Counted from the stretch's first letter, positions 1 to 9,377 are shown. The stretch: DNA of 64,000 bases from DATFVA01 sp963764235 (GCA_963764235.1 CAVXRO010000007.1:62001-126000); one strand, 5' to 3'. Notes: generated by a model not told the origin, from the letters alone. Program-made: numbers and translations.

Positions 1-978
1 ACCGGGGAAAAAGGATGGACTCACCTTGGGACCCAGACACAAAAAGATGCCGACTTCCTTACGGGACTAGCGATCGATAACGGAGTTAATTTTTTCGATA
101 CTGCTGATGTATACTCGAATGGTATCTCCGAGTCGATGCTCGGAAAAGCCCTTGGTTCAAAGAGAAAGGATGTAATAATTGCCACTAAAGGTGAAGGCCA
201 TATGTGGGATGGACCCAACGGGGATGGTCATTCCAGGGCTCATCTTATTCGTGCCTGTGAAGAAAGTCTGAAGAGATTAAAAACGGATTATATCGACCTG
301 TACCAGGTGCATTCTTTCGACTTTACAACTCCTCTTGAGGAAACAATGGAGGTTCTGGATATCCTCGTAAAATCCGGGAAAGTCCGGTATACCGGCATAT
401 CAAATTTCTTCGCATGGCAGGTAATGAAAATGCAGGCAATCGCGGAAAAGAATAACCTTACAAAGCTCACCAGCCTTCAGGCATACTATTCTATAGTCGG
501 AAGAGACCTTGAGTATGAGCATGTACCTGCATGCATTGATCAGGGAATGGGTATTGTTGTATGGAGTCCCCTGCACGGAGGAATACTTACCGGAAAGTAC
601 AGGAACAGAAAGAAATGGCCGGAAGATACAAGACTTAAAGGTCCCGGACAGCATCTTCCTTATAATGTGGAAAAGGGCGAGTTGATACTTGATAAAGTGG
701 AGAAAATAGCTCAGAAAAGAAAAGTGACTATGAGCCAGGCGGCGCTGAACTATGCTCTGAGCAAACCAGGAATAACTTCCGTAATTATAGGTGCCAGGAA
801 TAAGAACCAGCTCCTTGATAACATTTCTGCCGGCGGCTGGAAATTGAATGCGCAAGAGATGAAAGAACTTGATGACATAAGTATGCCTGACAGGATCTAT
901 CCATACTGGTATTTTGATATATTTAAAAAAGACAGAATGGAGAATTATTTCAGGAATATGTCCAGGAAGGAGAATTAA
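1..978 (+). CDS. Aldo/keto reductase, 5' end cut by window edge
   Basis: The reading frame is open from base 1, so the gene starts outside the window; the first ATG inside (136) is internal. The product is an NADP(H)-type aldo/keto reductase of the YajO/YhdN kind, a cytoplasmic TIM barrel that reduces sugar or other aldehydes. The catalytic tetrad is visible: Asp and Tyr in FFDTADVYSNG, Lys in IATKGEG, His in YQVHSFD. The C-terminal cofactor-binding part carries SVIIGARNKNQL. It ends one base before a second aldo/keto reductase, so the two form a tandem, probably cotranscribed pair. The substrate cannot be told; the xylulokinase downstream hints at sugar metabolism. Confidence 0.9.
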   Translation, partial: TGEKGWTHLGTQTQKDADFLTGLAIDNGVNFFDTADVYSNGISESMLGKALGSKRKDVIIATKGEGHMWDGPNGDGHSRAHLIRACEESLKRLKTDYIDLYQVHSFDFTTPLEETMEVLDILVKSGKVRYTGISNFFAWQVMKMQAIAEKNNLTKLTSLQAYYSIVGRDLEYEHVPACIDQGMGIVVWSPLHGGILTGKYRNRKKWPEDTRLKGPGQHLPYNVEKGELILDKVEKIAQKRKVTMSQAALNYALSKPGITSVIIGARNKNQLLDNISAGGWKLNAQEMKELDDISMPDRIYPYWYFDIFKKDRMENYFRNMSRKEN

Positions 979-979
979 G

Positions 980-1987
980 ATGGAATATAGAAATCTTGGA
1001 AGAACCGGTGTTAAAGTCAGCAGCCTCTGTCTTGGCTGTATGATGTTTGGAAGAAGAGCAGATGAGGAACTTTCGGCAAAGATAGTTGATAAAGCAATAG
1101 ATTCCGGAATAAATTTTATCGATACGGCTAATGTGTATCAGCGCGGTATCAGCGAGGAATTTACAGGTAAAGCCCTTAAGAAAAACGGAAAACGTCACCA
1201 GGTTGTGCTGGCCACAAAGGTACACGGTAAGATGGATGACGATGATCCTAATGCAATGGGAAACAGCAGGAGACATATAATTGAACAATGCGAAGCATCC
1301 CTGAAACGGCTGCAGACTGATCATATAGATCTATACCAGATACATCGTCCCCAGTCGTATATTCCGATTGACGAGACTTTAAGAGCTCTCGACGATCTGA
1401 TAAGAGCCGGTAAAGTCCGGTACATTGGTACAAGTACTTTCGGGGCCTGGCAGGTAATTGAATCTTTATGGATATCTAAAGAACTTGGATTAAACAGGTT
1501 TGTTTCTGAACAGCCCCCATATCATATCCTCGAAAGGAGAATTGAAAGGGAATTAATCCCTGCTGCACAAAACTACGGACTGGCAATATTACCCTGGTCG
1601 CCTCTTGCCGGAGGCTTTTTGACGGGCAAATACCAAAGAAACGAAGAACGGCCCCCGGGGACCAGGTTTAAGGAAGACCAGTACTGGAGTACAAGAAATT
1701 TCTCAAGTAAAGCTTTTGACGTATTGGACGTCGTAAGAAAATTGGCTGATGAAAAAGGGTGTACTCCCTCACAACTGAGCCTGGCATGGGTGATTCAGAA
1801 GCCTGCGGTAACAAGCGCGATAATAGGACCAAGAAACATTGAACGGCTTGAGGATAACATTAAAGGGGCAGAAGTTAAACTTGATGAGAAGGATAATGAA
1901 CGAATTGATGAAGTCTGCCGACCGGGAGAATTCGTATTATCATTCTATGAAGCAGATTTTGGTCCTTATAAGTACAACTGGCATTAG
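980..1987 (+). CDS. Aldo/keto reductase (second of tandem pair)
   Basis: A 335-residue aldo/keto reductase. I chose the ATG at 980 because AAGGAG sits just upstream and the product then starts MEYRNLGRTGVKVSSLCLG, the usual family N terminus; a longer frame from 914 would overlap the upstream gene. Catalytic residues are seen in FIDTANVYQRG (Asp, Tyr), LATKVHG (Lys) and YQIHRPQ (His), and the cofactor pocket in SAIIGPRNIERL. It resembles the upstream reductase throughout, so the pair looks like an old duplication. The substrate is unknown. Confidence 0.92.
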   Translation: MEYRNLGRTGVKVSSLCLGCMMFGRRADEELSAKIVDKAIDSGINFIDTANVYQRGISEEFTGKALKKNGKRHQVVLATKVHGKMDDDDPNAMGNSRRHIIEQCEASLKRLQTDHIDLYQIHRPQSYIPIDETLRALDDLIRAGKVRYIGTSTFGAWQVIESLWISKELGLNRFVSEQPPYHILERRIERELIPAAQNYGLAILPWSPLAGGFLTGKYQRNEERPPGTRFKEDQYWSTRNFSSKAFDVLDVVRKLADEKGCTPSQLSLAWVIQKPAVTSAIIGPRNIERLEDNIKGAEVKLDEKDNERIDEVCRPGEFVLSFYEADFGPYKYNWH

Positions 1988-2006
1988 TAATCATCAGGGA
2001 GAAATT

Positions 2007-2546
2007 ATGAATAACATATTGGTTCTATACGATTCTGCCACGGGAAACACAAAAAAGATGGCTGAATTTGTGGCAGAGGGTGTTAGACAGGGTGATGACA
2101 TAAATATTCGACTGAAGAGTGTTGATGAGGCTGATAAGGACGATGTTATATGGTGCGACGGAATTGCTGTTGGGAGTCCCACGAATATGGGAATAGTATC
2201 CTGGAAGATGAAAAAATTCTGGGATGAAACCTGCAATGACCTCTGGGGTAAGATCGATGGTAGAATTGGCTGTGCATTCTCCTCCCAGGGAGGATGGGGC
2301 GGAGGTGCAGAATTGACCTGTCAATCAATACTCACTATGCTGATGAATTACGGATTTCTTGTCTTCGGGGTTACTGATTACGTGGCCGATGGTTATACCC
2401 TGCATTATGGAGCTGTGGCAGTAGGTGAACCCAGGGAGGAAAAAGTTCAGGATGCCTGCAGAAGAATCGGTCAGAGACTTGCATTATGGGTAACAAAGTA
2501 TTCAGCAAAGGGTTCTTTCCAGTTATTAAAGGAAGATGTTGATTGA
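2007..2546 (+). CDS. Flavodoxin / WrbA-like FMN protein
   Basis: A 179-residue flavodoxin-fold protein. The N-terminal phosphate loop LYDSATGNTKKMAEFVAEG binds the FMN phosphate; GSPTNMGIVSWKMKKFWDE and FSSQGGWGGGAEL are typical of WrbA-type NAD(P)H:quinone oxidoreductases and related flavodoxins. ATG 2007 follows CAGGGAG at good spacing; the longer frame from 1839 overlaps the reductase upstream and is not used. Its stop overlaps the start of the xylulokinase by one base (TGATG), implying translational coupling. Whether it is an electron carrier or a quinone reductase cannot be settled. Confidence 0.85.
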   Translation: MNNILVLYDSATGNTKKMAEFVAEGVRQGDDINIRLKSVDEADKDDVIWCDGIAVGSPTNMGIVSWKMKKFWDETCNDLWGKIDGRIGCAFSSQGGWGGGAELTCQSILTMLMNYGFLVFGVTDYVADGYTLHYGAVAVGEPREEKVQDACRRIGQRLALWVTKYSAKGSFQLLKEDVD

Positions 2547-4087
2547 TGGATTACTTCGTCGGACTTGATGTCGGTACAACCGGGGCTAAAGTAATTCTGA
2601 TTGATGAGGATGGCAGAGTTGTCAATACTACCTCTTCAGAGTATCCTATGTATAATCCTAAACCGCTGTGGTCTGAACAAAACCCCGAAGACTGGTGGCA
2701 AGCGGTACAGGTAAGTTTCAGGAAGATAATCGGTGAAAGTAAAATTGATGCCGGTGCAATTAAAGGAGTCGGACTAACCGGACAGATGCATGGAATTGTT
2801 CTGCTCGACAAAGAAGGTAAGGTGCTTCGTCCCTGTCTTATGTGGAACGACCAGAGAACTTCAAAAGAATGTGAAGACATCACTTCTGTAATTGGATTCG
2901 ATAACTTACTAAGAATAACTGGTAATGCTGTACTGCCCGGTTTTACTGCTCCCAAAATTATGTGGGTTAAAAAAAATGAACCGCATATTTTCAGAAGGAC
3001 CGAACATATACTCCTTCCGAAAGATTATATACGTTACTGCCTTACAAATGAGTTTGCAACAGATGTATCGGATGCTTCCGGAACCTCTTTACTCGATGTA
3101 AACAAACGTAGGTGGTCCGATACAGTTTTATCGAAACTGGACATCCCACGTGTATGGATGCCTGACGTTTTTGAATCCGTTGAGATAACCGGCGCCCTGA
3201 CATCAAATGCTGCTGAGTTAACAGGACTAAAAGCCGGTACGCCGGTAATTGCAGGCGCGGGTGACCAGGCAGCAGGAGGAGTAGGGACAGGTACTATTAA
3301 AAATGGGATTGTATCCGTGGTACTGGGAACCTCAGGTGTTGTTTTTGCACATACAGATAAACTGACAATTGAACCCGAAGGAAGGCTGCATGCCTTTTGC
3401 CATGCTTCTCCCGGCACCTGGCATGTAATGGGTGTTACTCTCTCGGCTGCGGGATCATTCAGGTGGTTCAGGGATACTTTCTGTGAGCAGGAGATTGAGG
3501 AATCCGTAAAATTAAAAACGGACGTTTATGAACATTTGACGCAAAAAGCGGCGGAAGTGCCTGTCGGAAGTGAAGGATTGATTTTTTTGCCTTACTTAAC
3601 CGGGGAGAGAACCCCTTATCCCGATCCTGATGCAAAAGGAACTTTTACAGGAATAACTGTCAGGCATAATAAGAACCATTTTATCCGGGCTGTGCTTGAG
3701 GGAGTCGCATACAGTCTAAAGGACTGCCTGGAATTAAACAGGAATATTGGTCTGCAGACAACTGAAATCAGGATATCCGGAGGGGGGGCAAGGAGTAATC
3801 TCTGGAAGCAGATCCTCGCGGATATATTCAATGTTGAACTGGTAACACTGAATTCTACGGAAGGGGCGCCTTACGGGGCGGCTTTACTAGCTGCCACAGG
3901 TACAGGCAGGTTCAATACAATTGAGGAAGCATGCAATAAGTGTATTAAAAAGGTGAGTGTGACCGGACCGGTAAAAGAGAACGCCGCGGTTTACAGGGAG
4001 TTTTATGAAATTTATAAAAACCTTTATCCTGCTTTGAAACTATCATTCAATAAAATATCACAGGCAGTTGAGCGGAACTATATTTAA
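2546..4087 (+). CDS. xylB: Xylulokinase, FGGY family
   Basis: A 513-residue sugar kinase. The actin-like ATPase fold shows as GLDVGTTGAKVILID (phosphate 1), GLTGQMHGIVLLD (sugar-binding region typical of xylulokinase), MWNDQRT, GAGDQAAGGVGTG and the FGGY signature region ISGGGARSNLWKQILADIF. The expected reaction is D-xylulose plus ATP to xylulose 5-phosphate in the cytoplasm. ATG 2546 overlaps the flavodoxin stop. A related pentulose could be the true substrate, because FGGY kinases are hard to separate by motif alone. Confidence 0.88.
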   Translation: MDYFVGLDVGTTGAKVILIDEDGRVVNTTSSEYPMYNPKPLWSEQNPEDWWQAVQVSFRKIIGESKIDAGAIKGVGLTGQMHGIVLLDKEGKVLRPCLMWNDQRTSKECEDITSVIGFDNLLRITGNAVLPGFTAPKIMWVKKNEPHIFRRTEHILLPKDYIRYCLTNEFATDVSDASGTSLLDVNKRRWSDTVLSKLDIPRVWMPDVFESVEITGALTSNAAELTGLKAGTPVIAGAGDQAAGGVGTGTIKNGIVSVVLGTSGVVFAHTDKLTIEPEGRLHAFCHASPGTWHVMGVTLSAAGSFRWFRDTFCEQEIEESVKLKTDVYEHLTQKAAEVPVGSEGLIFLPYLTGERTPYPDPDAKGTFTGITVRHNKNHFIRAVLEGVAYSLKDCLELNRNIGLQTTEIRISGGGARSNLWKQILADIFNVELVTLNSTEGAPYGAALLAATGTGRFNTIEEACNKCIKKVSVTGPVKENAAVYREFYEIYKNLYPALKLSFNKISQAVERNYI

Positions 4088-4475
4088 TAAAACTGACAGC
4101 GATTCCTATCTAAGCGAAAGGTTTATCTACAGGGTAAACCCTGTTGATTACATTTCCCTTACAAGAGAAATTTTAAGCAACCGGAATCTTTTCAGCGAGA
4201 TTGATAAGATTAAAGCCGGCCGGCATACGGGTCATTCATTAAATGAAAAAGAGAGAAGCATCCTGAGTCGCTGTGCCTCGCTGTTAAACCGGTACAATAA
4301 TAAAGTTGAAGGGATTGAACCGGAATATTATCCTGCTGAATTATTTAAAGATTTTGAAATGTACAGGTATTTCTTCAAAGAGATTGGAGCCAGTCTAAAA
4401 TTTAACCCTCTTTCAATGTCGGATGCCGGCAGGCATGTTCGAGAAGATATTAATTTTTCTGGAAGATTATATTGA
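4068..4475 (+). CDS. Hypothetical protein upstream of MetH-activation gene
   Basis: I do not recognise this 135-residue frame. It would start at TTG 4068, inside the end of the xylulokinase gene, and it overlaps the next gene by 53 bp. The sequence is soluble, charged and probably helical (SRCASLLNRYNNKVEG, FKDFEMYRYFFKEIG), with no signal peptide, membrane segment or cofactor motif. Codon use looks like that of real genes. It could be a separate small gene, or an N-terminal extension of the MetH-activation protein separated by a frameshift near 4440. Confidence 0.5.
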   Translation: MSGTIFNKTDSDSYLSERFIYRVNPVDYISLTREILSNRNLFSEIDKIKAGRHTGHSLNEKERSILSRCASLLNRYNNKVEGIEPEYYPAELFKDFEMYRYFFKEIGASLKFNPLSMSDAGRHVREDINFSGRLY

Positions 4476-5007
4476 ACTTATTACGCCAAAGGCAATTTAC
4501 AGGGTGGTGAATACTTTGCCTCATCCCGGGGGACTGATGGTTGCTGGAACAGATATCAGGTTTGAGAACAGTAAGCTCAGGATTTTCAGCAGCCACTTGG
4601 CCTTCAATAACAGCGAAGAGATTAAGCCGGAGGATCTATATAATAAAAATGTTATCGTCTATGTGGTTACGATCGGTCCGGGAATAGACAATGAGGTTAA
4701 AAGAATGATGGAAAGGGGGGAGATGTTTGATGCCTACCTTCTGAATGGAATAGGCGCCGGCGCTGCTGAAATGGCAGCAAATGATCTGAACCGGTATATG
4801 AATGACAACAATACAGATGAGAAGTTTGATTATAAGAGACTCTCACCAGGTTACGGAGATTGGAACGTGTCTGATCAGACTAAGATATTCAAACTTCTTG
4901 ATCCGGAAAAATACATAGGAGTAAAGCTGACGGACTCACATATTATGTTACCGGAAAAGTCGACATCGGGAATAATGGGATTAACTATAAAAGAAATCAA
5001 AGTATGA
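4423..5007 (+). CDS. Stand-alone methionine synthase activation-domain protein
   Basis: A 194-residue protein matching the AdoMet-binding reactivation domain found at the C terminus of cobalamin-dependent methionine synthase (MetH). Family signs are VVTIGPGIDNEV in the middle, AYLLNGIGAGAAEMAA, and the SAM-binding RLSPGYGDW (Arg, Pro-Gly-Tyr) near residue 147. In MetH this domain helps reduce and remethylate oxidised cob(II)alamin. It overlaps the homocysteine methyltransferase gene by ATGA at 5004, so the two are coupled and probably act together. The exact start is uncertain: ATG 4423 lacks a good ribosome site and ATG 4435 is an alternative. Confidence 0.78.
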   Translation: MPAGMFEKILIFLEDYIELITPKAIYRVVNTLPHPGGLMVAGTDIRFENSKLRIFSSHLAFNNSEEIKPEDLYNKNVIVYVVTIGPGIDNEVKRMMERGEMFDAYLLNGIGAGAAEMAANDLNRYMNDNNTDEKFDYKRLSPGYGDWNVSDQTKIFKLLDPEKYIGVKLTDSHIMLPEKSTSGIMGLTIKEIKV

Positions 5008-5876
5008 ATAAAGTCATCAGGGAATTACTAAGCTCAGGTACAGTTATTACCGACGGTTCCTGGGGAACGCAGCTACAGGAGAAAGGATTAGGTCTGAACG
5101 AATGTCCCGATTCCTGGAATTTAACTCATCCCGGCCAGGTTGAGGAAATCGCGCGCTCTTACGTAGAGGCGGGCAGTAAAGTTATTCTTACAAATACCTT
5201 CCGAAGCAACAGGATCGCGCTCGAAGGATTCGGACTCGATGATAAAGTCAGGGAAATCAACACAGCCGGAGTGGCGATCTCGAAAAAAGCAGCAGGAAAT
5301 AAAGCGTACATTTTTGCATCGATTGGGCCTTCGGGCAAACTGCTGATGACCGGAGACGTGACCGAAGAGCAGCTCTACGAAATATTTAAAGAGCAGGCGG
5401 ACGCAATTAAGGATGCAGGTGCTGATGGTATTGTAATAGAAACTATGTCGGATCTTGCTGAAGCAAAAACCGCCTTAAAAGCTGCAAAAGAAACAGGTCT
5501 CCCGGTTGTTGTGTCGATGGTCTTTGATTCAGGCAGAAATAAGGAACATACTATGATGGGGCAGTCACCCGAGGAGATAGCCCTTGAGCTTACAAAAGAA
5601 GGTGCCGATGTAATAGGTGCCAACTGCGGGCAGGGAATTGAAGGTTTTACCAATATATGCAAACGACTTAAAGTCTCTACAAATCTTCCTATCTGGATAA
5701 AACCGAACGCAGGTCTGCCGGAAATGCACGACGGCAAAGCTGTCTATCAAACCTCCGCCGGCGAATTTGCTGAATATATTCCTGATCTCCTTGATTCAGG
5801 AGCCGATTTCATAGGAGGCTGCTGCGGAACAAATCCGGACTTTATTAAGGAAATATCAAAGACAATCGAAAAGTAA
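5004..5876 (+). CDS. Homocysteine S-methyltransferase (MetH N-terminal module-like)
   Basis: A 290-residue TIM-barrel methyltransferase. It begins TVITDGSWGTQLQEKG and carries the three zinc-ligand cysteines of the family: one in GANCGQG (about residue 208) and two in GGCCGTNP (about 273). These bind Zn and activate the homocysteine thiol. Its length matches the homocysteine module of MetH or a small BhmT/MetH-like enzyme; there is no folate, cobalamin or activation domain in the chain. The activation domain is encoded just upstream with a 4-bp overlap. Methyl donor unknown; a related corrinoid-linked thiol methyltransferase role is possible. Confidence 0.85.
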   Translation: MNKVIRELLSSGTVITDGSWGTQLQEKGLGLNECPDSWNLTHPGQVEEIARSYVEAGSKVILTNTFRSNRIALEGFGLDDKVREINTAGVAISKKAAGNKAYIFASIGPSGKLLMTGDVTEEQLYEIFKEQADAIKDAGADGIVIETMSDLAEAKTALKAAKETGLPVVVSMVFDSGRNKEHTMMGQSPEEIALELTKEGADVIGANCGQGIEGFTNICKRLKVSTNLPIWIKPNAGLPEMHDGKAVYQTSAGEFAEYIPDLLDSGADFIGGCCGTNPDFIKEISKTIEK

Positions 5877-5978
5877 ATGTCAATTGATAAAAAAGTTAAA
5901 CACCAGGCTGCCTTAAAGGTAAATGCAGACCGCTTTTTCGACGATTACTTTTCAGTATTCGAAAAGACTGATCTCTCC

Positions 5979-7286
5979 ATGCAAAAAATATTAGCTTCGT
6001 TCATTATTGTATTCATCCTTTTCAGCGGTTGCGGAGATAATTCAAAAAATAAACAGGGAGTTGTAACTATAAACTTCTGGCACAGTTTTGTTTCACGTAC
6101 AATTCCTGCTTTGAACAGCCTTATCGATAAATTCGAAAAGGAGCATCCCGGTATTCATATTAATGCGCAGTATGTTCCAAGCGGTGATCCTCTTGTTCAG
6201 AAACTGGTGACTGCTATCCAGAGCAATACGGCGCCGGACATATCGTGGATACACAGCGACTTTCTGAACAAGCTGGTTGAAGCTGATGCTATTTACAAGA
6301 TGGATCATTTTATTTCGGGAAAAGAGGGACTGACAAAAGAGGAAATGGATGATATCTACCCTCAATCGCTTCAGTCAGCCAAATGGAAAGATACACTTTA
6401 CGCGATGCCCATGGAAGCAACAACCCTGGCCCTGATCTATAATAAGAATAAATTCAGCGAAGCAGGGCTTGATCCGGAGAAGCCGCCGCAGAATTGGAAT
6501 GAACTATACGACTATGCTCTGAAACTTACAAAAGATAAAAACGGGGACGGAAAAAAAGACCAGTATGGTTTTTATATCCCTGCCTTTCCTGCTTCAGGTC
6601 CTTTAAGCATCTGGATGGTGCTTCAATGGACGCCCTTTTTATGGCAGGCCGGCGGTATGGAAATAAATGATGATCAGTCTAAAATGCTTTTTAATAGCGA
6701 GGCCGGAGTTCAGGCGCTTTCATTCTGGAAGAAGCTTTTTGATGCACAAGACTTCAGGAATTTTACCCTGACCCACGACCTTGGATTCATATCAAACACC
6801 ATTGCTATGATAATGGACGGTCCCTGGGATTTACCCGAATTCAGGGAAATTAAAAATTTTGACTGGGGAGTGACATATCTTCCTGCGGGTCCCGCCAGCC
6901 GGGCAACATACCTTGCCGGGGAACACCTTGTAATCTTTAAGCAAAGCAGGCACCCGGAAGAAGCATGGACATTCCTTAAGTGGATCCTCGAACCGGAAAA
7001 CCAGGCGAAATTTTCAGAGGAATCAGGATATCTGCCGGTCAGGAAATCCGTTCTTGAACTTCCTCAATATAAACAGTTTCTGGACAAGGACCCGGCAATG
7101 AAGGCATTCGTAGAACAGATAGCAATCAGCCGGGCCAGGGCATCCATTGATTATTACAGGGTTGAAATAAACCAGAATATAGCTGAGGCAGTTGAAAAAG
7201 CAATCATCGGGAATGTGAGTCCAAATGCAGCCCTCAATGAAGCGGCGCAAAAGTCAAATGAGATGCTCTCAACAATCAATAAGTAA
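5979..7286 (+). CDS. Sugar ABC transporter substrate-binding lipoprotein
   Basis: A 435-residue family 1 extracellular solute-binding protein (MalE/UgpB type). I start at ATG 5979 because it gives a lipoprotein signal, MQKILASFIIVFILFSGCG, with the lipobox Cys at about residue 18. The longer frame from 5877 would put about 34 charged residues before the signal. Mature-protein marks are INFWHSFVSRTIPALNSL, DISWIHSDFLNKL, YAMPMEATTLALIYNK and a C-terminal PENQAKFSEESGYLPVR, all typical of oligosaccharide or glycerol-phosphate binders. It directly precedes the ABC ATPase. No permease genes lie between or near them in this window. Confidence 0.88.
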   Translation: MQKILASFIIVFILFSGCGDNSKNKQGVVTINFWHSFVSRTIPALNSLIDKFEKEHPGIHINAQYVPSGDPLVQKLVTAIQSNTAPDISWIHSDFLNKLVEADAIYKMDHFISGKEGLTKEEMDDIYPQSLQSAKWKDTLYAMPMEATTLALIYNKNKFSEAGLDPEKPPQNWNELYDYALKLTKDKNGDGKKDQYGFYIPAFPASGPLSIWMVLQWTPFLWQAGGMEINDDQSKMLFNSEAGVQALSFWKKLFDAQDFRNFTLTHDLGFISNTIAMIMDGPWDLPEFREIKNFDWGVTYLPAGPASRATYLAGEHLVIFKQSRHPEEAWTFLKWILEPENQAKFSEESGYLPVRKSVLELPQYKQFLDKDPAMKAFVEQIAISRARASIDYYRVEINQNIAEAVEKAIIGNVSPNAALNEAAQKSNEMLSTINK

Positions 7287-7302
7287 AGCAGGCGGAAATA
7301 AA

Positions 7303-8406
7303 ATGGCTGAAGTAATACTAAAAAATGTGACTAAAATCTATGAAGGTGGAAATAAAGCCGTAGATGATGTTAATATAGAAATCCATGATAAGGAATTTGT
7401 TGTACTCGTTGGTCCTTCAGGCTGCGGTAAATCCACAACATTAAGGATGATAGCGGGACTGGAAGAGATAACCGACGGAGAAATGTTTATTGACGGAAAA
7501 AAAGTGAATGACGTTTCACCCAAGGACAGGGATATAGCGATGGTATTTCAGAATTACGCGTTGTATCCGCATATGTCGGTATTTGAAAATATGGCGTTTG
7601 GTCTGAAGCTCAGGAAATTTCCAAAGGTAGAGATAAATGAACGTGTTCTTGAAGCGGCAAGGATACTGGGACTTGAGGAATATCTCGACCGAAAACCCAA
7701 GGCCCTATCGGGGGGACAAAGGCAGCGTGTTGCTGTAGGCAGGGCTATTGTAAGAAAGCCCAAGGTATTTTTATTTGATGAACCCCTTAGTAATCTTGAT
7801 GCAAAGTTAAGGGTACAGATGAGGACTGAGATATCGAAGCTTCACCAGAAATTAAACGCAACGATGATTTATGTTACTCATGACCAGACGGAAGCGATGA
7901 CGATGGGAGACAGGATTGTAATTATGAAAGACGGTATTGTTCACCAGGTTGATACCCCGCTAAACCTGTATAATAAACCCGCCAATAAATTTGTGGCCGG
8001 GTTTATCGGGAGTCCCTCTATGAACTTTATAAGAGGGAGAATAGGCACGAACGGTCAGACGGTATTTGAAAGTGATGGTAAAAAGGTCAGACTTAAAATC
8101 GGGGAAAGAATCGTTGAGAAACTGAAAGGTTATAATAACAGGGACGCCTGGCTGGGTATTCGTCCCGAGGATATATATGATTCATCAATCACAAAAAATG
8201 ATATTCAATACAACGGCATTGAGACTGAGCTTGAAGTGGTGGAACCGATGGGAAATGAGATACTGCTTTATTTTAATATCGAGTCAGAGCAGTTTATTGC
8301 CAGGATTCCTGCGAGAGAAATTCCCGAGGCGGGGAAGAAAAAAGAATTACTATTCGATACAAACAAACTTCACTTTTTTGATTTTGAGACTGAGAAAGCG
8401 ATTTAA
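7303..8406 (+). CDS. MalK/UgpC-type sugar ABC transporter ATPase
   Basis: A 367-residue ATP-binding subunit. Seen are Walker A GPSGCGKST, Q-loop FQNYALYPHM, signature LSGGQRQRVAVGRA, Walker B VFLFDEPLSNLD and the switch His in VTHDQTEAM. The C-terminal third is the TOBE/regulatory domain of the CUT1 family (FIGSPSMNFIRGRIG, LGIRPEDIYD), which may also serve several transporters. ATG 7303 gives the standard MAEVILKNVTKIY start; an in-frame start at 7225 lies inside the binding-protein gene. Permeases must be encoded elsewhere or upstream of the window. Confidence 0.92.
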   Translation: MAEVILKNVTKIYEGGNKAVDDVNIEIHDKEFVVLVGPSGCGKSTTLRMIAGLEEITDGEMFIDGKKVNDVSPKDRDIAMVFQNYALYPHMSVFENMAFGLKLRKFPKVEINERVLEAARILGLEEYLDRKPKALSGGQRQRVAVGRAIVRKPKVFLFDEPLSNLDAKLRVQMRTEISKLHQKLNATMIYVTHDQTEAMTMGDRIVIMKDGIVHQVDTPLNLYNKPANKFVAGFIGSPSMNFIRGRIGTNGQTVFESDGKKVRLKIGERIVEKLKGYNNRDAWLGIRPEDIYDSSITKNDIQYNGIETELEVVEPMGNEILLYFNIESEQFIARIPAREIPEAGKKKELLFDTNKLHFFDFETEKAI

Positions 8407-8504
8407 TAACAAACATATAATATATGGCTTTATTCGGCAGAATGTTTAAAGGGAGGCAGAATAAACAGAGCCGGAAAGATTTTAAACATGAACAGGAGAA
8501 AAAT

Positions 8505-9263
8505 ATGAGTACACTGACCGACTTTAAAATATCAGAGGAGCAAAAAAAGAAATACAGGGATGACGGGTTTTTCATCCTGGAGAACATAATCCCGGAGAAA
8601 GAACTTGAGACCGTAAGGAACAAGTGCGTTGAACTAATTGAACAGCAGAACAGGGAAATGGATAGTCTCGGCACCGACATCCTTAATCTGAGCAGAAAAA
8701 ACAGCCGTTATTTTGTATTCCTTGCCTTTAAGGATCATCCCGAACTAGGCAAGTTTATTTTCAGTGATCTCATGGCGGAGATATGCAAAGCAACAATAGG
8801 CGAAGAAGCATACTTGTTCTGGGAGCAGTTTGTTGTCAAAGGTACCGATCTCAGGGGAGCTGAATTTACGTGGCACCAGGATTCAGGATATGTTGATTAC
8901 CCGCATAAGTATTATGTTAATGCCTGGGTTCCTCTTGATGATGTAAATGAAGAGAACGGAACGGTTTACCTTCTGCCTTATTCGTTGGCAGATACAAAGG
9001 AAAAAGTAGAACATAAGCCTGTTCCCGGTTCAAACGATAGGGAAGGTTATTTTGGTCCCGAAATAGGTATACCCGCAAACTGTCCTGCCGGATCAATCGT
9101 GGTTTTCTCCAGCACAACTTTCCACAGATCCGGAGCGAATAAAACAAATAAACTGAGAAGAGCGTATGCAATTCAGTTCTCCCCGGAACCAATCTATGAA
9201 GCAGACGGTTCGTTAAAAGGCTTAGCCGAACCTTTTCTTAAAGACGGCAAAAGGATCAGGTAA
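8505..9263 (+). CDS. PhyH-family Fe(II)/2-oxoglutarate dioxygenase
   Basis: A 252-residue phytanoyl-CoA dioxygenase-like protein. The metal triad can be read as His and Asp in TWHQDSGYVDYPH (about residues 125-127) and His in TFHRSGANKTNK (about 205), with a following Arg in LRRAYAIQF for 2-oxoglutarate. ATG 8505 has AGGAGA at good spacing; an upstream in-frame ATG at 8424 would add a 27-residue basic tail and cannot be excluded. An oxygen-requiring enzyme is notable beside an anaerobic respiration island, but the family is widespread and the substrate is unknown. Confidence 0.85.
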   Translation: MSTLTDFKISEEQKKKYRDDGFFILENIIPEKELETVRNKCVELIEQQNREMDSLGTDILNLSRKNSRYFVFLAFKDHPELGKFIFSDLMAEICKATIGEEAYLFWEQFVVKGTDLRGAEFTWHQDSGYVDYPHKYYVNAWVPLDDVNEENGTVYLLPYSLADTKEKVEHKPVPGSNDREGYFGPEIGIPANCPAGSIVVFSSTTFHRSGANKTNKLRRAYAIQFSPEPIYEADGSLKGLAEPFLKDGKRIR

Positions 9264-9377
9264 GAAATACATTAAGGTGGTCTTGTCGTTCAGAATTTAT
9301 TTAGGAAGCCTATCCTTCTGTCACACAAGCATATTAAGTCTTATAAAAGGCAGTCCCTTTTAGTTTTAAAGGTGCTT

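Noticed and set aside
400..855. Long minus-strand open frame antisense to the first aldo/keto reductase
   Set aside because: No recognisable domains or ribosome site, and it lies fully opposite a clear gene.
5877..5978. N-terminal extension of the sugar-binding lipoprotein from ATG 5877
   Set aside because: It would place about 34 charged residues before a clear lipoprotein signal, so the start at 5979 is preferred.
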